The notes beneath the pieces are model-generated. The model searched no databases. It worked only from the letters and a program-made list of their open reading frames with translations, and had not been told where the DNA came from. Position numbers and translations under genes: made by a program. From Bromus sterilis (Eukaryota; Streptophyta; Magnoliopsida; Poales; Poaceae), in contig OX465599.1 in the NCBI GenBank assembly GCA_950022295.1, positions 287,949,501 through 288,013,500 on the forward strand: a stretch of 64,000 nucleotides of DNA, written 5' to 3'. Below are positions 33,887-44,285 of this stretch, piece by piece. Numbering within the stretch: the stretch's first letter is position 1; each line of letters opens with the position of its first letter.

Positions 33887-34498
33887 TGTCGTGGATGTAA
33901 ATCTGACAATGAGTATAGGGGTATGAAAGGAGCTAAATGAATCTGTACGTAGAGTGGGTTGACGCAAGAGGATTATACAGGTTAGGCCTCTCCGTGGAGA
34001 TAAAAACCTTAGTCCTGTCCCAGACTTACTGGGGTGTTCTTTCTTCAGAATACTGAGAAGGGAAAAAGTGTGTGCGTGCCCATGCCAGAGGGGAGGGGGT
34101 GTCTTATATAGAGTGCGCCCCTGCCTCCTTAATTCCCTGGCATAAATGGGTATTAATTGCAAGATTAAATACATACTTAATTACAAAACGGTCAGCCCGT
34201 TACTACTAATAAAGGGGGAAGAACGCCTGCAGCATTAAATGCCTTCTGTCCGTTGCGTTTTCCATCTTCTGAGTAGTGGGGGCTCGCCGGTCCCTTCCGA
34301 GTATCGCTCTACTCGGATCTTGCTGAGCTTCCGAGTAGTTGTTTACTCGGAAACGGCTCCTGGTTTCCGAGTAATGTGTTACTCGGAAGCCGCCAATGCT
34401 TCGTGTTTTTTGGTTGATCTTATTTTGCTTGATGTGTGTTTTCTGGGGCAAACCCAAGGCTTAGGGGTACCCCTGGGTTTCCCTTGCCTAGGGGTACC
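33887..34498 (-). repeat. 5' LTR of the Tat element, outer end lost
   Basis: Matches the left LTR from TGTCGTGGATG to GGGGTA, then runs into retroposon sequence (ACCCCACCTTCCC). The last ~20 bp seen in the other LTR are absent, so a small deletion removed the LTR start and the 5-bp duplication. Confidence 0.9.
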
Positions 34499-35647
34499 AC
34501 CCCACCTTCCCCCGCCCCCTCGCCGCCACCGGAGACGGCCGCCGGGAAAGCCCGTGCGAGAGCCGAGGAAGGTGGCGGAGGGGACTCTCGCGCTCCGCCC
34601 CCGTGAAGGTTTCCTGATCAAGGGTGGTGGCCCCTACTGGCGAGGCGGCGACGTCGCGAGATCGTCGGCGCGCACAGGTTGTCGACGGGCCTGCGAGCTC
34701 GGTCGTGTGGACGACGGGGCGCGTGTGGTGGTCGTTCGCGGCGAGGCTCCTCCCCCACGTCAGATCTGGATTTGCCCTTTCCTCCCTGTTAACCCTCCTC
34801 AGCTCCCGTCATGGACGTAGCTCTCTTTGGTTCTGGTTCTGGAGGGTTTCTGGTGCAGCAGATCGGGGACGGGGGAAACCTTGGCCAGCCTGGCTGGCCC
34901 GGCAGGACGATTCCCTCTGGTGTCGCTTTCCTCCATGGCGGCGCTGCTGAGGTCCCGTTCCTCTCCACTCCGACCCCTTATCGGGTGAAAACCTAAGCTT
35001 CGGATCTGACAGCGGCGGCTCCGGCACACCGTAACCTTCTTGACGGTGTTGCCAGGGGTTTAGGGGCTCAGTTGAGCGAAGTTGCAGGCGAGGGGTTTGA
35101 TGCGTACTCTTCGGCGTCCGGCTACCTTAAGGAATCCTATCCAACTAGCTTGGCCTAAACCATGCCAATCCTATCGGCATCCACTATTCGAAATTGAGGT
35201 GGTCACATGATGTTCACCTAGCGACATGAGGGCAGCATCCTTCCAGGTCTTGGGAGCTTCTCTGGTTCGCGATGGTACGGTGCCACGAGCCTGGCGAGAG
35301 GGTAGGATCCCTCTTCAGTGACAGATTAAGAAGATTTTCGGGTTCCTTCATCCCTATGTGCTTCTCGAGCAATGGCCATCCTTGACGGTCGGCGATATCT
35401 GCTAAGCTGTATTGGCCTAGTTTTGTTAGTCCCTAGTGTGGAGTGCTTTGACTCCGACAAATTGTAATTTTCCTCTTTCTATTCCTTAGCAGCTTGTAGT
35501 CGAGGAAGTGTGGATTTGCTTCCTAGTTCGTTCCCGTTGTATCAGTTTCAGTCGTTGTAAGTTGGGTTGTAATCTCTGGCCGGTTGTTGGCTTCGTTAAT
35601 TCAAAGCCGGACTCTTCGCGAGCTTTCGTTCTAAAAAGAACTTAAGG

Positions 35648-36838
35648 AAACTTTCGTAAGATAAGCGAGTTTATTAGTCCCTTGAGATATGTTGACACTA
35701 ATTATCAAAATCCACCAAAGGGATTAGATGCACTTTCAGATGCAGGGAGTGATTAGTTGTTGAATTCTTTTATATGCCTTGGACATATTCAAGTGATGTA
35801 CAAGTGTAAGTGCAGTCTCTCTTTTAGTAGCAACACCTTAATTATCATCCAATTAAGAACTAGTAACCACAACCATTAGCTCATCCCGTGATCAATTCAT
35901 GTGTTTCTAGTATAATTCGTGTGTTTACATCATTTTACTAACACAGCAGTAGGCTGATCTTATGTTCAGTCTCTACCTTCTTGTCTTGGCCATGTGGGAA
36001 TTGACCTTTTGCAAAATTTAAACTTCCATAATTTGGTTCGCGCCTCATGTGTCCGACCTACAGGGACTGAAATGCTAACATAACAGCTCAGGTAGTTTTG
36101 ATTCTTATATGATTTGAACATGACTTAACCTGTAATAATTCATTGCTTATTCTTCTGAAGATGATACAAAAATCTCAGGTATTTTATAGCATCTTGTATT
36201 GCTGTTATCAGATGTCACCGTTGTAATCCCTGGCTACGTTTTGCGGATATGAAACTTCAGAAGACACTCATCATCGGCCTTCCAAAATAAGAACTCATAA
36301 TTGTACGAGAAACTGATAATGGCACCGTCAGTGAACAACCAATGGACCTATTTTGACAGAATGACACTGATGTAAATCAACCATTATGTTTAGGGAGCCA
36401 TCGCCCATCAGTCATCACTGATAAGGTTTAGGCTGGTACTCGGTCCTGAAACAATATTTGTGACTCGTAAGAAAAAGTCAAGTTGTTGGTGCGTAACAAC
36501 AAAGCAACAAGAATCAATGGAAGCTAATAAAGGTGGTTCTTCTGTTTGTTTTAATTCAGAAATAACCTATGTCATGATCAAACCATGAAGAGATGACTTT
36601 GGAGATTATGAAAGGGGCAGAGCATATACCTCTGTTGCCAAGGAAAGCTAATCCATGCTCTCAAGATAAAATCACACGCCACATTATCCTGACAAGCAAA
36701 TTCTACCACAAGAGTTGCTCTTTAATGCCTAGAACTAATAAACCAATAAGAACAGAACAAGCTTACAACAAATTGTTTGAAACTTCGGATCAAACCTATT
36801 TCCTAAGTTTGGATTTAGGCACATGTTTTAGAAACTCA
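35648..36838. other. Flank Y of units 1/2 boundary region, no gene seen
   Basis: Non-coding. The first part (35648-35913) matches 42126-42390 and is absent before unit 1, where LINE sequence stands. The second part matches 8386-9313 and 42391-43316. Base changes group it with the unit 3 copy up to about 36790. It switches to the unit 1 form (TTTCCTAAGTTTGGATTTAGG) just after. Confidence 0.6.
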
Positions 36839-37363
36839 ATTTTTTTCTCTCTCGAATACGCACAAGCATGCGTATCAATTTATAAAGAAGAGAGGGCAAG
36901 AAGACCAAAAGTTACAAACTTCCGCTCATAGTCCACATGCGGACTACCACCACCACCCCGATACACAGTGCAGACTACTCTCTCCTATCCCACCTAGCTA
37001 GAGCGCCAAAGAACGCCTCCATGTCGCCCTTTAGCACACCTGCTTGCTTCCGCACTCGACTCTCCGCCATTAGTTTGTTGATGACCTGGTCTACAGCCGG
37101 AGTTGCACCATCAAAAACGATCGCGTTGCGGTGCTTCCACAACTCCCAAAAGCCGAGGGTGATGATAGAGCGTACATCCCGCGGACACATGCCCGGCCAG
37201 TGCACGCTTGGGCACCACACCGCGAGAGTATCCGCGGCAATCGGTGCCAGATTCGGTATACCCATCGCATCGCAGATGGTCCACCAAAATGAACGGGCAA
37301 ACACACAGCTAAGAAGGATGTGGTTTACTGACTCGTCCTGCTGGGCACAAAAAGGGCAAGCGT
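36839..37363 (-). mobile_element. LINE 3' fragment with zf-RVT domain (unit 2)
   Basis: Same insertion as at 9314-9837, with the same ends and a longer T-run at the left. The minus-strand frame 36975-37448 keeps CPFCAQQDESVNHILLSC and FWELWKHRNA. It differs from the unit 1 copy at only a few sites. Because position and ends are identical, it was inserted once before units 1 and 2 separated. Confidence 0.8.
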
Positions 37364-37757
37364 CTATTGGCAATACCGTCCCATAATTATCACACAAGAG
37401 CATCACATTGAAGCTGAAGCTTATTCCTTTGTATGAGGATTGATGCAAGTATCCATTAATTCACAATTGGCACCATGAGCAACTTGGATGAACTACACAA
37501 TACGAAAGAAAGAAGTTGACATTGCACAGTTCTCCCAAAGGAGAAGCTTGTTTTATGCATCTTCTACCTGCCTCGGCTTTACAACCAGCAGATTGATCCA
37601 CACAAAGCCTACAGCTACGGCTACACGTCGAGGCATTTTGCCGAACAGTTGACGGGAACCGAACATTCAGCGGCCATGCCGGTCGTGGATGGGCGCCACG
37701 GGGTGCACGGTGCAACTTTTCGATGATGTCCCCATGTAGGGAAGAGGGAGCTCGGGT

Positions 37758-37957
37758 TCAGCTGAAGGGAACGGAGACGGTGGCGCGGCACACGGGGCAG
37801 CCGGGCGACAAGAGGAGCCACCGGTCGACACAGGCGGCGTGGAACGCGTAGCCGCAGGCGGGCAGCGCGCGCCACCGCTCGCCGGCGCGCCCTGGTCGAG
37901 GCAGACAGCGCATGGGCCCAGCGAGGAGAGGTGGAGACGCCGTCGCCGTCACACGGG
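37758..37957 (-). pseudogene. RING-H2 fragment, unit 2 (continues 39575-39621)
   Basis: The minus strand reads ALPACGYAFHAACVDRW, then the end of the RING domain, with a stop at 37758-37760. The His of CGHAF is Tyr, so one zinc ligand is lost. The first two cysteines of the RING are out of frame because of small deletions near 37905-37935. A solo LTR interrupts it at 37958, and the sequence resumes at 39575 and ends at the duplication breakpoint 39621. Membrane segment and start codon are missing. Not functional as a ligase. Confidence 0.85.
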
Positions 37958-39574
37958 TGATACGTCCAAAACATATCTATAATTTCTGCTTGCTCCATGC
38001 ATGTTTTGTGTGATATTGCTATGATCTAGATACACTTTCATACATTTTTGATCATATTTGGACTAACCTATTAACTCAGTGCACCCCAGTGTCAGTTCCT
38101 GTTTTCTGCTGTTTTTCTATTTCATTTTTCCCCCATATAAAAAGTGCCAGAAAAATTCCGGGAAAAATCAGCGTACAGGAAGCTTCGCGAAGAGCCCGAG
38201 TGGGGCCAAAGGGGAGCCAGGGGGCTCAGGCGGCCACCCGGCGCGGCCCCACCCCTGGCCGCGCCAGGGGGGCGCTTGGGGCCCCTGGTCCACCTCTGGC
38301 TGCCCCCATTCGCCTATTTATTCTCCGTCACGGGGAAACTCCGGAGACAGAACCCTTTTTCACGATCTCTCCTCTGTTCCGCCGCCGCCGCGCTTCCGAG
38401 ATCGGGAGCACCAGAAGACCTCTTCCCGGCACCCTGCCGGAGGGAGGGCCGGCCTCCGGGAGTCTCCTCTCCACCATGGATGCTCCCCGGATGTCTCGTG
38501 AGTAGTTTTCCTTGGACCATGGGTCCGTTATCAGTAGCTATGTGATGTTCTCCTCCCCTCTTTGATCTTCATGGTTTAGACCTCGTGAGCTGCCCTACAT
38601 GATCGAGGAACTTTTGTAATCTTTCTGCTATTGCTATGCTGAGTTTGATGGGATCTGATGGATTATGAGATTATGTTCAGATTGTGATAGAGTAATATAT
38701 TTGGTTTTTATCTCTTATATTTTTGTTCCTAAGTAATTCTTGCATGTTCTCCGTTGTTGTTTATTGCTTTGGCCAAGTAGTAGGTAGTGACTCCAAGAGG
38801 GAACGTTATGCTCGATTGTGGGTTCATGCCCCCCCCCCGATGACACGCTTGAGTGACAGAAACATGAGTCTAGGGGATGTGCTGTTGCCACAAGGGGGGA
38901 AACAACGGTGTTTGTAACCGCGGTTGCAAGGATTGTTTACTTTACGCAAAGTGATTTTTAATGCAGTTGTCTGTTGCTTTGAGTTTACACTTTGGGTGGG
39001 GCTCGCAACTTAATATCAGCGAGATGTTCTGGATAGATATCTCAAGGTGGATGATTAGTAGTAGATGCAGTTGGATTTCGGTCTACTTATTTTGGCGTAC
39101 TGCCCGTGCTTTTGAGCCTCTTCCTTTCTTTTGTAGCATAGTTAGCATTGTGGTGCGTTCATAATCCTGTCAATTGCCCTTCTGTAATTTGTTTACCTCG
39201 CATAGCAGTTTTATCGTCTTTTGGGAGAGAGACATCACTAGTGAACATCACGTATCCCTGTCCATATCCTTATTACTGTTTCCACGCTATCTTTACTTTT
39301 CTGCTTTTACTTTCAATTGTTATCATTATCCCTTGTGTTTTACCCTTTGTGAACAACAAGACCGGAAAGATTGACAACCTCTTTGAACTTCGTTGGGAAC
39401 AAAGTTATCTGTGTCTGTGTGCAGGTCCGCGTCAGTTGCGCTGCTGACACCTACTTATTATATCCGGGGTCCTACGGGAGACAAACCTTGGTATCTTCAC
39501 CGAGGGAAACTTGCTGCTACGCTACATCTCAAACCTTCCACTTGGGGTAACCAACGAGGGGAGAGAAGCCATCA
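37958..39574 (+). mobile_element. Solo LTR of the Athila family
   Basis: A 1617-bp LTR, TGATACGTCC to GCCATCA, with perfect 5-bp target duplications ACGGG at 37953-37957 and 39575-39579. The intact gene reads CACACGGTGAGG at this place, so it is a clean insertion in the RING fragment. No internal sequence is left, as expected after recombination between two LTRs of a once full element. A C-run (38828-38836) and a changed TATA box are private to this copy. Confidence 0.95.
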
Positions 39575-39621
39575 ACGGGGAGGAGGAGGAGGCCAGGAAG
39601 CACGGAAGGAGGCGGATTTTG

Positions 39622-40157
39622 ACGTACTTGTCTTGGCGTACTGCCCATCCTTTTGAGTCTCTAACTTTCTTTCAGCATAATTAGCATTGTAGTGTGTTTA
39701 TAATTCTGTCAATTGCCCAACTGTAATTTGTTTATCCAGCTTAGCTATTTTATCGTCTTTTGGGAGAGAGACATCACTAGTGAACATCATGGGACCCCGG
39801 TTCATATTTCCACCATTGTTTACACCTCCACTTTATTTTCTGCTTTTACTTTCGGTTTCAATCACCACTACTATCCTCTTGCGTTTGATCCTTTGTAAAC
39901 GACAAGGCCTGAGGGATACACAACCACTCTGTACTCGTTGGGATCAAAGTTACTTGTTGTGTGTGCAGGTCCAGGTCAAGTAAGCAACCCTCAGTTGTGA
40001 ACGTCGCCATTGTTCACTTTACCACCTACTTGTCGATTCTTGGAGTCCAACTGGTCGACTCAAACCTTGGTATCTTTGCCAAGGTAAATTTGCCGCTAGG
40101 CTACATCCAACCTTACACTTGGGGTAACCAACGAGGAGCACTACTTCAGTGCCATCA
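39622..40157 (+). mobile_element. Athila-related LTR fragment (3' part), unit 3
   Basis: Twin of 19077-19607 with about 98% identity by eye. It is joined directly to RING sequence at its left (GGATTTTG/ACGTACTTG). No primer-binding site or internal region follows it. Confidence 0.75.
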
Positions 40158-41503
40158 CCTTCCTCGTCTCTTCTTTGTCGGGTGCGCTAGCAGCAAAGAC
40201 CCGGGTAGGATCGGTCGGCCAGATCTGGGACGGGGGGGCTCTCAAAGGTAAGGAGGGAGAGTGATGGTGTGGATCACACACTCTCGGTGGGAATCCCAAG
40301 TGGGGGAGGTGGTGATGTGGGTAGCGGCAATTTCCCTCAACACAGAGACTGAGGTTGATGTCTTCAGTGGGACTTCAAGATCTACAAGTAGGAGTTGTGA
40401 GGAGAACTCGTGCGACATTATCATCATTCATAGTCCATGGAACATATTACTACTGAAATTGAGTTTGAGATAGTTGAAGTAAAGAGGTGACCGTAATATT
40501 ATCTATTCCTCACCTTTGCAATTTAGGTAGGAGAGTAGCAGCAAACCCTAGAAGGTTGGCGTCCACGGGGAAATCCTTAATCATTTGTAGCAAAACCGAC
40601 ATGGGGAAACCACGATAGTAGTGTATGTGTGTGTAGACTACTTCATGTAGCGTGTACCTGTATTGAGGTCCACCAACTTTCGACACATAAAGAGTAGCTA
40701 GAAGAGGCATGCCTAGCAAATACATTGTGCAGATCATACTAGTAGTGATAACTCTGGAACTCTAAATAACGTTACTACTCAATTCTACCTCCATTTACTT
40801 TAGTCATTTTTATTCATGTTGTATCATCCTTTTCCATACTTTAGTAGAAATACTTTTTATTCGCTTTCCCTAGCAACCGTTAGAGTATACAATGTTCAAA
40901 TTGTGGTTTGGGTGTGTACGAAACTATGTAAGTGACAACGTATTTGCGAGGTTAGTGTAGTGTCTTCCTTTTCGTTCTCTGTGGGATCGACAAACATTAC
41001 TTACGTACCACGATATTGCTACAAAGCTATGTGAGCTTGCAAGACATCGAGGCTCCGAGTTGGAGTACCTCGAAATTGGCACACCCTCAGTTGCCATTTC
41101 AGAAATTCCAAAATGGGGGCTTCGAATTCTGAGAGGGCAACAAAAGGTTTGCCAACAACTTTGGCGCTTTTGAGTGGAGTACATGGAAGCTCTAAACGAG
41201 TAGGGTTCGGACAAACTGCTCGGTAGTTTCAACTGGAAGAGCTTGGCATCTCCGAAGTATGAAAGTGTAGGTAGATATAGTTGATAAAATGAAACATTAT
41301 TTTAAGACACTAGAGTTTGATCTTTAGGCACTAAGGAAAGAAACCCAACTTAGCAACCTCATTTTGTTTTTGAAGGTATTGGCATGCCTATGGACACAAT
41401 GTGGTCTTGAATCACTTAAATGAAAAGGTTAAGTCCATGGCTTGGCCAATACTTATCTTCATAAGAATTTTTGTGGTCACCTTTCATCGATCTTATGTGT
41501 TGC
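40158..41503. other. Unassigned region X, unit 3
   Basis: Nearly identical to 19608-20951. No protein family, RNA gene or repeat array recognised. Confidence 0.5.
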
Positions 41504-41512
41504 AACTTAAGG

Positions 41513-42116
41513 CAGCTTGGTACTAGCCATTCCCCCCGACCCACGCGTCGCCCCTAGGGCGACTTGGGGGCAACTAGGTCACGCCGCCGCCACCCCACCT
41601 TCCCCCGCCCCCTCGCCGCCATCACCCCACCTTCCCCCGCCCCTCGCCGCCACCGGAGACGGCCGCCGGGAAAGCCCGTGCGAGAGCCGAGGAAGGTGGC
41701 GGAGGGGACTCTCGCGCTCCGCCCCCACGGAGGCTTCTTGATCAAGGGTGGTGGCCCCTACTGGCGAGGCGGCGAGAGGGTAGGATCCCTCTTCGGTGAC
41801 TGATTAAGAAGATGTTCGGGTTCCTTCATTCCTATGTGCTTCTTGAGCAATGGCCATCCTTGACGGTCGGCGATGTCTGCTAAGCTGTATTGGCCTAGTT
41901 TTGTTAGTCCCTAGTGTGGAGTGCTTTGACTCCGACAAATTGTAATTTTCCTCTTTCTATTCCTTAGCAGCTTGTAGTCGAGGAAGTGTGGATTTGCTTC
42001 CTAGTTCGTTCCCGTTGTATCAGTTTCAGTCGTTGTAAGTTGGGTTGTAATCTCTGGCCGGTTGTTGGCTTCGTTAATTCAAAGCCGGACTCTTCGCGAG
42101 CTTTCGTTCTAAAAAG
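41513..42116 (+). mobile_element. LINE-derived retroposon, unit 3 (internally deleted)
   Basis: Twin of the retroposon at 20961-35638, flanked by AACTTAAGG at 41504-41512 and 42117-42125. It is the empty site for the Tat element. It lacks about 640 bp found at 34652-35290 of the other copy. It also has a short direct duplication of the CACCCCACCTTCCCCCGCC block (41592-41645). Confidence 0.75.
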
Positions 42117-42125
42117 AACTTAAGG

Positions 42126-43724
42126 AAACTTTCGTAAGATAAGCGAGTTTATTAGTTCCTTGAGATATGTTGACACTAATTATCAAAATCCACCAAAGGG
42201 ATTAGATGCACTTTCAGATGCAGGGAGTGATTAGTTGTTGAATTCTTTTGTATGCCATGGACATATTCAAGTGATGTACAAGTGTAAGTGCAGTCTCTCT
42301 TTTAGTAGCAACACCTTAATTATCATCCAATTAAGAACTAGTAACCACAACCATTAGCTCATCCCGTGATCAATTCATGTGTTTCTAGTATAATTCGTGT
42401 GTTTACATCATTTTACTAACACAGCTGTAGACTGATCTTATGTTCAGTCTCTACCTTCTTGTCTTGGCCATGTGGGAATTGACCTTTTGCAAAATTTAAA
42501 CTTCCATAATTTGGTTCGCGCCTCATGTGTCCGACCTACAGGGACTGAAATGCTAACATAACAGCTCAGGTAGTTTTGATCCTTATATGATTTGAACATG
42601 ACTTAACCTGTAATAATTCATTGCTTATTCTTCTGAAGATGATACAAAAATCTCAGGTATTTTATAGCATCTTGTATTGCTGTTATCAGATGTCACCGTT
42701 GTAATCCCTGGCTACGTTTTGCGGATATGAAACTTCAGAAGACACTCATCATCAGCCTTCCAAAATAAGAACTCATAATTGTACGAGAAACTGATAATGG
42801 TACCGTCAGTGAACAACCAATGGACCTATTTTGACAGAATGACACTGATGTAAATCAACCATTATGTTTAGGGAGCCATCGCCCATCAGTCATCACTGAT
42901 AAGGTTTAGGCTGGTACTCGGTCCTGAAACAATATTTGTGACTCGTAAGAAAAAGTCAAGTTGTTGGTGCGTAACAACAAAGCAACAAGAATCAGTGGAG
43001 GCTCATAAAGGTGGTTCTTCTGTTTGTTTTAATTCAGAAATAACCTATGTCATGATCAAACCATGAAGAGATGACTTTGGAGATTATGAAAGGGGCAGAG
43101 CATATACCTCTGTTGCCAAGGAAAGCTAATCCATGCTCTCAAGATAAAATCACACGCTGCATTATCCTGACAAGAAAATTCTACCACAAGAGTTGCTCTT
43201 TAATGCCTGAACTAATAAACCAATAAGAACAGAACAAGCTTACAACAAATTGTTTGAAACTTCGGATCAAACCTGTTTCCTAGGTTCGCTGTTAGGCCCA
43301 TGTTTTAGAAACTCATTTATATTGAGCTATTGGCAATACTATCCCATAATTATCACACAAGAGCATCACATTGAACCTGAAGCTTATTCCTTTGTATGAG
43401 GATTGATGCAAGTATCCATTAATTCACAATTGGCACCATGAGCAACTTGGATGAACTACACAACACGAAAGAAAGAAGTTGACATTGCACAGTTCTCCCA
43501 AAGGAGAAGCTTGTTTTATGCATCTTCTACCTGCCTCTCTGGCTTTACAACCAGCAGAAAGATCCACACAAAGCCTACGGCTACGGCTACACGTCGAGGC
43601 ATTTTGCCGAACAGTTGACGGGAACCGAACCTTCAGCGGCCATGGCGGTCGTGGACGGCCGCCACGGGGTGCACGGTGCAACTTTTCGATGATGTCCCCA
43701 TGCAAGGAAGAGGGAGCTCGGTCT
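42126..43724. other. Flank Y of unit 3 (downstream of the RING-H2 gene)
   Basis: Non-coding flank matching the other Y copies. Around 43316-43334 the LINE fragment of units 1 and 2 is replaced by a short non-homologous stretch (TTTATATTGAG). This looks either like filler at a deletion or like a pre-insertion state. The segment next to 43725 would be the 3' UTR of the RING gene. Confidence 0.6.
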
Positions 43725-44285
43725 TCAGCTGGAGGGGACGGAGACGGTGGCGCGGCAGACGGGGCAGCCGGGCGACAAGAGGAGCCACCGGTCGACGCAG
43801 GCGGCGTGGAACGCGTGGCCGCAGGCGGGCAGCGCGCGCCACCGCTCGCCGTTGCGCGCGGCGTCGAGGCAGACGGCGCAAGTGCCCGGCGAGGAGGAGG
43901 TGGTGGAGGAGACGCCGTCGCCGTCACACGGTGAGGAGGAGGAGGAGGCCAGGAAGCAGGGAAGGAGGCGGATTTTGGCGGAGGGGAGGCCGGGGGCGGG
44001 AGGCGGCAGCGGAGGGTATTCGGGGTCGGCGCGGAAGCGGCGGCGGCGGCCCTGCTGGCGGAAGGCGCGCGCGGCGACGAGGAGCGCGAGCATGAGGACG
44101 ACGGCGGCGGCGGCGAAGAGGAGGAAGAGGACGAGCGCGGCGACCATCACGGCGCCCCGCACGCCCAGGGACACGATGCGCGCCCCGGCGCCGGCCGCGC
44201 ACCCGCCGGGGCGGCGGCGCTTGGCGGAGGCGGAGGCGGCGTCCCGCTGGTGAGTCTCCGGCGCGATGTCAGCCGGCGGGGCCAT
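43725..44285 (-). CDS. RING-H2 finger protein, ATL-like E3 ubiquitin ligase
   Basis: A 186-residue protein from ATG 44285. I chose this start over the longer open frame to 44579 because it begins a typical ATL architecture, and the upstream frame is leader-like. A hydrophobic segment at about 45-72 should anchor it in a membrane. A GLD-like stretch GLPSAKIRLLP is at 99-109. The RING-H2 lies at 136-177: C136-x2-C139, C155-x-H157-x2-H160-x2-C163, C174-x2-C177, with tryptophan before the last pair. Such proteins bind an E2 enzyme and ubiquitinate substrates. No intron, as usual for ATL genes. All eight zinc ligands are present, unlike the broken copies in units 1 and 2. Substrate unknown. Confidence 0.88.
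   Translation of the reverse strand: MAPPADIAPETHQRDAASASAKRRRPGGCAAGAGARIVSLGVRGAVMVAALVLFLLFAAAAVVLMLALLVAARAFRQQGRRRRFRADPEYPPLPPPAPGLPSAKIRLLPCFLASSSSSPCDGDGVSSTTSSSPGTCAVCLDAARNGERWRALPACGHAFHAACVDRWLLLSPGCPVCRATVSVPSS

Larger units (their letters stand above)
21039..34498 (-). mobile_element. Tat-lineage Gypsy LTR retrotransposon with antisense gene
   Basis: A 13.46-kb element on the minus strand. The 5' LTR is at the right (33887-34498) and the 3' LTR at the left (21039-21670). Order on the minus strand: primer-binding site, gag, protease, reverse transcriptase, RNase H, second RNase H, integrase, 242-bp tandem array, then an antisense gene and polypurine tract. A second, archaeal-type RNase H and an antisense ORF between pol and the 3' LTR are known marks of the Tat lineage. 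It lies inside the unit 2 retroposon, and unit 3 (41578-41600) is the empty site. The outermost ~20 bp of the right LTR and its target duplication are missing. LTRs differ at roughly 2% by eye. Confidence 0.92.
20961..35638 (+). mobile_element. LINE-derived retroposon (1.2 kb net), interrupted by the Tat element
   Basis: Flanked by identical 9-bp duplications AACTTAAGG at 20952-20960 and 35639-35647. The right one follows a short A-tail (CTAAAAAG). Net of the Tat insertion it is about 1.22 kb. The GC-rich start (CCCACGCGTCGCCCCTAGGG) and the tail (TTCGTTAATTCAAAGCCGG) resemble 5' and 3' untranslated ends of grass LINEs joined without ORFs. It encodes no recognisable endonuclease or reverse transcriptase. 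It would be non-autonomous, moved by LINE enzymes. The twin is at 41513-42116. Confidence 0.75.
19077..39621. repeat. Tandem locus unit 2 (complete, with three nested insertions)
   Basis: The order is LTR fragment (19077-19607), unassigned DNA 'X' (19608-20951), retroposon (20961-35638, carrying the Tat element), flank 'Y' (35648-37757) and a partial RING gene (37758-37957 and 39575-39621) split by a solo LTR. The joint to unit 3 at 39621/39622 fuses the RING sequence GGCGGATTTTG directly to the LTR fragment. That joint marks a duplication breakpoint. Net of the Tat element and solo LTR the unit is about 5.4 kb. Confidence 0.85.

Noticed and set aside
30362..33940. Plus-strand frames opposite to Tat gag-pol (e.g. 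30362-30907, 31354-31986)
   Set aside because: Shadows of the coding strand with no family match, unlike the multi-exon antisense gene at 22697-26261.
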